Assembly (NCBI RefSeq): GCF_003515065.1
Contig: NZ_QXGH01000014.1
Coordinates: forward strand, 124,001 to 188,000
Length of the DNA stretch: 64,000 nucleotides
Source of the DNA: Nocardioides immobilis
Lineage (GTDB): Bacteria; Actinomycetota; Actinomycetes; Propionibacteriales; Nocardioidaceae
Reading direction: 5' to 3'
Below, in pieces: positions 59,924-64,000 of this stretch. The notes under the pieces were generated by a model. That model was not told the DNA's origin, did no database searches, and was given only the letters and a program-made list of their open reading frames with translations. Position numbers and translations under genes: made by a program. Position 1 is the stretch's first letter; each line of letters begins with the position of its first letter.

Positions 59924-61140
59924 CAACCCCGTGCCTCCGAGTGCGAGCGGGACCACCCTCCGAGCTCGGTCCGGCGCGAGGGACGCTCGTCGTCGCCGCG
60001 GCGCTTGCGGTCGTGCGGCGGGGTCGGCGGCTCGGGCTGGTCGCTGCTGGTCCACGAGTTCGGCAGCGAGAGCTTCAGGATGGTGCGCAGCGCCTGGCCG
60101 TACTGCCGGTAGAGCGGACCGGTCGTGTAGGGGATGTCGTACTTGGCAGCAAGCGCCTGGACCTTCTCCGAGATCTCGGGATACCGGTTGCTCGGCAGGT
60201 CCGGGAAGATGTGGTGCTCGATCTGGAACCCGAGGCTGCCCGACAGGACGTGCAGCATCCGGCCGCCCTCGAAGTTGGCGGAGCCGAGGATCTGCCGCAG
60301 GTACCACTCCGCGCGAGTCTCGTCCTCGATCTCCTCCTCGGTGAAGTGCACCGCGCCGTCGGGGAAGTGGCCGCAGAAGATGATCATGTAGGACCACAGG
60401 TTGCGCGTGATGTTGGCGGCGACATTGGCCGTCAGCACGGACTTCCACTGCTTGCCGGCGAGCGGCGGGTAGACGACGTAGTCCTTGAGGACCTGGTTGC
60501 GACCCTTGCGGAAGATCTGCTTGAGCTGCCGCTTCATCTCCTTCGGGTCCTTCTCGCCCTTGCGGATCCGCTCGATGTCGAGGTCGTGGAGGGCGACGCC
60601 CCACTCGAACAGGGTCGCGAGCAGGCTGTTGTAGATCGGCTGCCCGAGGTTGTACGGCGACCACTTCTGCTCACGCGCCATCCGGAGGATGCCGTAGCCG
60701 ATGTCGTTGTCGTAGCCGAGCACGTTGGTGAACTGGTGGTGGATGTAGTTGTGCGAGTGCTTCCACTGCTCAGCGGGCTGTGCGGTGTCCCACTCCCAGT
60801 TGGACGAGTGGATCTCCGGATCGTTCATCCAGTCCCACTGCCCGTGCATGACGTTGTGGCCGATCTCCATGTTCTCGAGGATCTTGTGCAGCCCCAGGAG
60901 ACCGGCGCCCAGGACCCACGCCGGCTTGCGGGTCTCCTTGAACTGGGTGCCCACCAGCAGCGTGACCCGACCGGCAGCGGCGAGGGCACGCTGGACCCTG
61001 ATCATCCGGTTGATGTACGCCGCGTCGGACTCGCCGCGCGACTCCTCGATCTCTGCGCGGATGGCGTCGAGCTCACGGCCGAGCTGGTCCACCTCCTCCT
61101 CGGTGAGGTGGGCGTACTCCTTCACGTCTGAGATGGCCAT
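59923..61140 (-). CDS. Membrane fatty-acyl desaturase (DesA3-like)
   Basis: 405 residues from ATG 61140 after GGAGAG. Three histidine boxes: GHNVMHGQWDW, WKHSHNYIHHQFTN, and LGFQIEHHIFPDLPSNRY; hydrophobic segments between. Di-iron desaturase that makes oleoyl-type acyl chains, fed by the reductase coded 15 bp upstream, as in mycobacterial DesA3/Rv3230c. The C-terminus is hydrophilic (RKRRGDDERPSRR). Confidence 0.93.
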   Translation of the reverse strand: MAISDVKEYAHLTEEEVDQLGRELDAIRAEIEESRGESDAAYINRMIRVQRALAAAGRVTLLVGTQFKETRKPAWVLGAGLLGLHKILENMEIGHNVMHGQWDWMNDPEIHSSNWEWDTAQPAEQWKHSHNYIHHQFTNVLGYDNDIGYGILRMAREQKWSPYNLGQPIYNSLLATLFEWGVALHDLDIERIRKGEKDPKEMKRQLKQIFRKGRNQVLKDYVVYPPLAGKQWKSVLTANVAANITRNLWSYMIIFCGHFPDGAVHFTEEEIEDETRAEWYLRQILGSANFEGGRMLHVLSGSLGFQIEHHIFPDLPSNRYPEISEKVQALAAKYDIPYTTGPLYRQYGQALRTILKLSLPNSWTSSDQPEPPTPPHDRKRRGDDERPSRRTELGGWSRSHSEARG

Positions 61141-61155
61141 GTGGTGTCTCTCCAA

Positions 61156-62244
61156 TCAGATGTCGAGCGTGCAGTCGCCTACGGCGGCGGTGCAGCAGGT
61201 CTGGACGGGTTCGTTGGGGCTGTCGTACTCGTCGCCGTTGCGCAGGTCGCGCACCTTGCCCGAGAGCAGCGTCAGCGTGCAGGTGTGGCAGATGCCCATC
61301 CGGCAGCCGTAGGGCATGCCGACGCCGGCCTCTTCGCCGGCTTCGAGCACGGTGGTGGCGCCGTCGGCCTCGATGGTCTTGCCCGAGTTCTGGAAGGTGA
61401 TGGTGCCCCCCTCGCCGCCCTCGCCACCGAGCTCGAGCGAGAACCGCTCGAGGTGCAGGTGCTCCTCGAGGTCGTTCTCCTCGTAGTGCTCGGTGATGGC
61501 GTCGAGCATCGGGCCCGGGCCGCAGGCGTAGGTCTCGCGCTCCCGCCAGTCCGGGCAGACGTGGTCGAGCTCGGCGAGGTCGAGCATGCCGTCCACGTCG
61601 GTGTGGAGCCGGTGGATGGTCAGCCCGTCGTGCTTCTGCTCGAGCCGGTCGAGCTCCTCGCGGAAGATCATCCGGTCCTCGGTCGGCGAGGAGTAGTGCA
61701 TGACGACGTCGGGCATCGCTCTGCCGTTTTCTTGGGAGCGCCGGTCGAGCGTGCGGAGCATCGCCATCACCGGCGTGACCCCGCTACCGCCGACAAGGAA
61801 GAGGATCCGCCGGGGTGGGGGGTCGGGGAGGACGAAGTCGCCTTCCGGGAGTGCGAGCCGGACGATGGTGCCCGGCTCGAGGCCCTTGACCAGGTGGCTG
61901 GAGAGCTTCCCCTCCGGCATGGCGCGCACGGTGATCGTGATCGTGCCGCGCCGCCTCTCGGGCGGCGAGCTGACGGAGTACGAGCGCCACTGGAATTTGC
62001 CGTTGACCTGGATGCCGATGCCGACGTACTGGCCGGGCTTGTGGTTGTAGCGCCAGCCCCAGCCGGGTTTGATCACCAGCGTCGCGGCGTCCTCGGTCTC
62101 CGGGATCACGGTCTCGACCCGTCCGCGCAGCTCTCGCGCGCTCCAGAGCGGGTTCACCAGTCGGAGGTAGTCGTCCGGGTGGAGCGGCGTCGTCAGCTTG
62201 GACGCCGACCGACGCACGCGTTCCCAGGGAATCGTGCTTGTCAT
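61156..62244 (-). CDS. Ferredoxin-reductase fused to [2Fe-2S] ferredoxin (desaturase electron donor)
   Basis: 362 residues from ATG 62244. FAD/NAD domain: GQYVGIGIQVNGKFQWRSYSVSS, FLVGGSGVTPVMAMLRTL, ETYACGPGPMLDAI; C-terminal plant-type ferredoxin CRMGICHTCTLTLLSG with a last Cys in PVQTCCTAA. It delivers NAD(P)H electrons to the desaturase. First gene of the unit. Confidence 0.93.
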   Translation of the reverse strand: MTSTIPWERVRRSASKLTTPLHPDDYLRLVNPLWSARELRGRVETVIPETEDAATLVIKPGWGWRYNHKPGQYVGIGIQVNGKFQWRSYSVSSPPERRRGTITITVRAMPEGKLSSHLVKGLEPGTIVRLALPEGDFVLPDPPPRRILFLVGGSGVTPVMAMLRTLDRRSQENGRAMPDVVMHYSSPTEDRMIFREELDRLEQKHDGLTIHRLHTDVDGMLDLAELDHVCPDWRERETYACGPGPMLDAITEHYEENDLEEHLHLERFSLELGGEGGEGGTITFQNSGKTIEADGATTVLEAGEEAGVGMPYGCRMGICHTCTLTLLSGKVRDLRNGDEYDSPNEPVQTCCTAAVGDCTLDI

Positions 62245-62319
62245 AGGTTCCAGAGAACAACTGTGCACCGAAGAGTTCAACCCGAATACCAAACCGGGTG
62301 CTGGGTAGTGGCGGCCGGC

Positions 62320-63447
62320 TCAGCGTCGCGGCGGTGGCAGCGCGTCCGTCGACTCGAGCTGCCCCATCCCGGTGACGAGCAGCAGGTCGACCACGATCGA
62401 GCGCAGCTGGGCGAGGATCGCATCGCCGGCGAGCGACTCGCTCCGCTCGACCAGGCTGGTGGCCTGACCGACGGCGAGCACCTGGGGGCGAGCGGCTTCC
62501 GGTAGCCGTTCGGCGGCGAGCTCGTCGGCGACCGCCTCGACGGCCAGTGCGAGGTCGGCCGTCAGGTCGGCGTACGACGACGGCACCGGCCGGTGCCGGT
62601 ACGTCGCCACCGCCGTCTGCCGCACGAGGACGCGGGTGCTGCGCAGGGCGCGGTCGAGCGGATCGACGAGCTCCACCATCCGCCGCACTCCGGCGCGGTG
62701 ACGACGGCGGAACGGCGAGGACCGGACGACCGACATCCCCTCGTCCGCGGCTGCCTGGAGCTCGCGGACCATCCGGTCGGTGGCGCGGGCGTCGGCCAAC
62801 AGGTCGAGCGCCGGGTCGGGCTCCCCGTCGAGCATCACGTGGCTCGCGGCCCGGAGCAGCTCGGCGATCTTGTGCGCGACCTTCGCGGCCTGCTCGCGGG
62901 GCCTGCGGAGCGGGGCCGCCGGCACCGCGGTCGCCGCGACGAGCGCGACCGCCCCGCCGATGAGGGCGTCGGTCCACCGGGTGAGCGCCGCGTCGGGTTC
63001 GGGCACGAGCGTCGCGACGACGATGGACTGCACCGCGGCCTGGGTGACGAAGAGGGTGCCCGCGTCGAGGAGCAGGGCGGTCGACATCGCGAGCCCGACG
63101 ATGAGCGCGAGCTGCCACGCCCCGGAGCCGATCCAGATCACGAGCACGTCGGCGACGAAGACCCCGATCGCCACCCCGAGTGCGACCTCGACGATGCGCC
63201 GGTGGCGCTGCCCGTACGACGTCCCGAGCGACACCACCGCCGCAATCGGTGCGAAGAAGGGGGTGTCGTGCTCGAGCAGGTCGGCAGCGACCCACCAGGC
63301 TACACCGGCCGCGATCGCGCACTGGACGATCGCGAAGAGCTTGCCGCGCCACCGCTGCACCCGGCCCCGCACCGACAGCCGGCTGCGCTCCCACAACCTG
63401 TCCAGCGGCGCCTCCACCCGCCGATCGTCCCAGACGACTCGCTCCAC
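62320..63447 (-). CDS. FUSC/aromatic-acid-exporter-like membrane protein
   Basis: 375 residues from GTG 63447. About six hydrophobic helices in the first 180 residues (FAIVQCAIAAGVAWWVAADLL, FFAPIAAVVSLGTSYGQRHRR, VEVALGVAIGVFVADVLVIWI), with the GQRHRR loop typical of the family, then a helical cytoplasmic domain. Probably an efflux protein. Divergent from the GCS2-like gene by 40 bp. Confidence 0.85.
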   Translation of the reverse strand: MERVVWDDRRVEAPLDRLWERSRLSVRGRVQRWRGKLFAIVQCAIAAGVAWWVAADLLEHDTPFFAPIAAVVSLGTSYGQRHRRIVEVALGVAIGVFVADVLVIWIGSGAWQLALIVGLAMSTALLLDAGTLFVTQAAVQSIVVATLVPEPDAALTRWTDALIGGAVALVAATAVPAAPLRRPREQAAKVAHKIAELLRAASHVMLDGEPDPALDLLADARATDRMVRELQAAADEGMSVVRSSPFRRRHRAGVRRMVELVDPLDRALRSTRVLVRQTAVATYRHRPVPSSYADLTADLALAVEAVADELAAERLPEAARPQVLAVGQATSLVERSESLAGDAILAQLRSIVVDLLLVTGMGQLESTDALPPPRR

Positions 63448-63487
63448 GCCGAGCCACGCACCTGGCGATGTGTGGAACGCTGGGCCT

Positions 63488-64000
63488 GTGCGGATCGACT
63501 TCCATGGTTCCCCGGAGCCGACCCTCGGCGTGGAGTGGGAGTTCGCCCTCGTCGACCGCCGTACCCGCGACCTGCGCAACGACGCGGCGCACCTGTTCGC
63601 CCGGGCGAAGGCGCGGATGCCCGATCCCGGACGGCTCCACAAGGAGCTGCTGCGCAACACCGTCGAGGTCGTGACCGGCATCTGCCACACCGTCCCCGAG
63701 GCGATGGCCGACCTGCGTCGCGCACTGGAGTACGTCGTACCGGCCTGCGACGAGCTCGACCTCGACCTGTACGGCGCCGGCACCCACCCGTTCGCGTCCT
63801 GGACCGGGCAGCAGCTGACCGAGGGCCACCGCTACGAGGAGCTCATCAACCGCACCCAGTGGTGGGGCCGGCAGATGCTGATCTGGGGCGTGCACGTGCA
63901 CGTCGGGATGCCCGAGAAGGAGCGGCTGATGCCGGTGCTGTCGGCGCTGCTCAACTGGTACCCCCACCTCCAGGCGCTGTCCGCCTCCTCCCCCATCTGG
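63488..64000 (+). CDS. Glutamate-cysteine ligase family 2 (YbdK-type carboxylate-amine ligase), partial
   Basis: 171 residues seen from GTG 63488; open at the right edge. LGVEWEFALVDRRTRDLRND, LHKELLRNTVEVVTGICHTVPEAM, GTHPFASWTGQQLTEGHRYEEL, and WGVHVHVGMPEKERLMPVL match the GCS2/YbdK family. It ligates a carboxylate to an amine using ATP. Confidence 0.92.
   Translation, partial: MRIDFHGSPEPTLGVEWEFALVDRRTRDLRNDAAHLFARAKARMPDPGRLHKELLRNTVEVVTGICHTVPEAMADLRRALEYVVPACDELDLDLYGAGTHPFASWTGQQLTEGHRYEELINRTQWWGRQMLIWGVHVHVGMPEKERLMPVLSALLNWYPHLQALSASSPIW

Overview
The window is GC-rich chromosomal DNA of an actinobacterium, most like Nocardioides or another member of the Nocardioidaceae. Evidence: G/C at nearly every third codon position, many GTG starts, and actinobacterial markers (DUF3263, DUF3000, DUF4032, HemQ, CysO-type sulfur carrier, LigC plus a stand-alone LigD polymerase, DesA3-type desaturase with its reductase, SigE-family ECF factors). 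There is no rRNA, CRISPR array, prophage or transposase. Genes are closely packed, often with ATGA or TGATG overlaps.

Layout. 1-3.3 kb: accessory genes for a molybdenum hydroxylase (MocA, MoxR, VWA/CoxE, XdhC; XdhC runs off the left edge). 3.4-5.3 kb: a single groEL with two tandem CIRCE operators. 5.3-10.3 kb: a SigE-family sigma factor coupled to a large membrane-anchored protein with two homologous halves, then an ATP-grasp protein, an SGNH hydrolase and OsmC. 10.3-12.1 kb: a SAM-I riboswitch, a zinc-ribbon threonine synthase and a CysO-like sulfur carrier in one transcription unit. 12.2-13.9 kb: a YciI/DGPF protein with an ECF42-type sigma factor. 13.9-19.3 kb: otsB, LytR_C, DUF3263, a NarL-type two-component system and otsA. 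19.3-23.5 kb: an alpha/beta hydrolase, a GNAT protein, ung, a DOPA-dioxygenase-like protein and a divergent merR/hsp20 pair. 23.5-27.9 kb: an ALDH-GMC oxidoreductase operon behind a KstR-like operator, pdxY and a 66-residue unknown. 28-36 kb: tRNA-Thr(UGU), soxR, DUF4032, ligC, a membrane molybdopterin oxidoreductase, a DinB protein, the LigD-type polymerase, a frameshifted secreted protein and an RTX-repeat protein. 36-41.5 kb: msrB, a lipoprotein, hemQ, hemY and hemE (the end of the coproporphyrin-dependent heme route), with a NYN-LOTUS protein in between. 41.5-49.8 kb: DUF3000, RNase D, an orphan solute-binding protein, an unknown and a frameshifted hrpA. 49.9-54.5 kb: two more sigma/membrane-partner pairs flanking rocD. 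54.5-59.5 kb: a TetR-controlled Baeyer-Villiger monooxygenase and SDR pair, a ThrE exporter and DUF402. 59.5-64 kb: a desaturase-reductase operon, an FUSC-like protein and a GCS2-family ligase running off the right edge.

The most interesting signals are (1) the SAM riboswitch-thrC-cysO unit, which suggests sulfur-carrier-dependent synthesis of a sulfur amino acid under SAM control; (2) several families of short palindromic repeats that lie inside coding sequence or supply the stop codons of unrelated genes; and (3) three single-base indels, in or next to short G/C runs, that break or obscure real genes (hrpA, a small secreted protein, the start of the ECF42 sigma factor).
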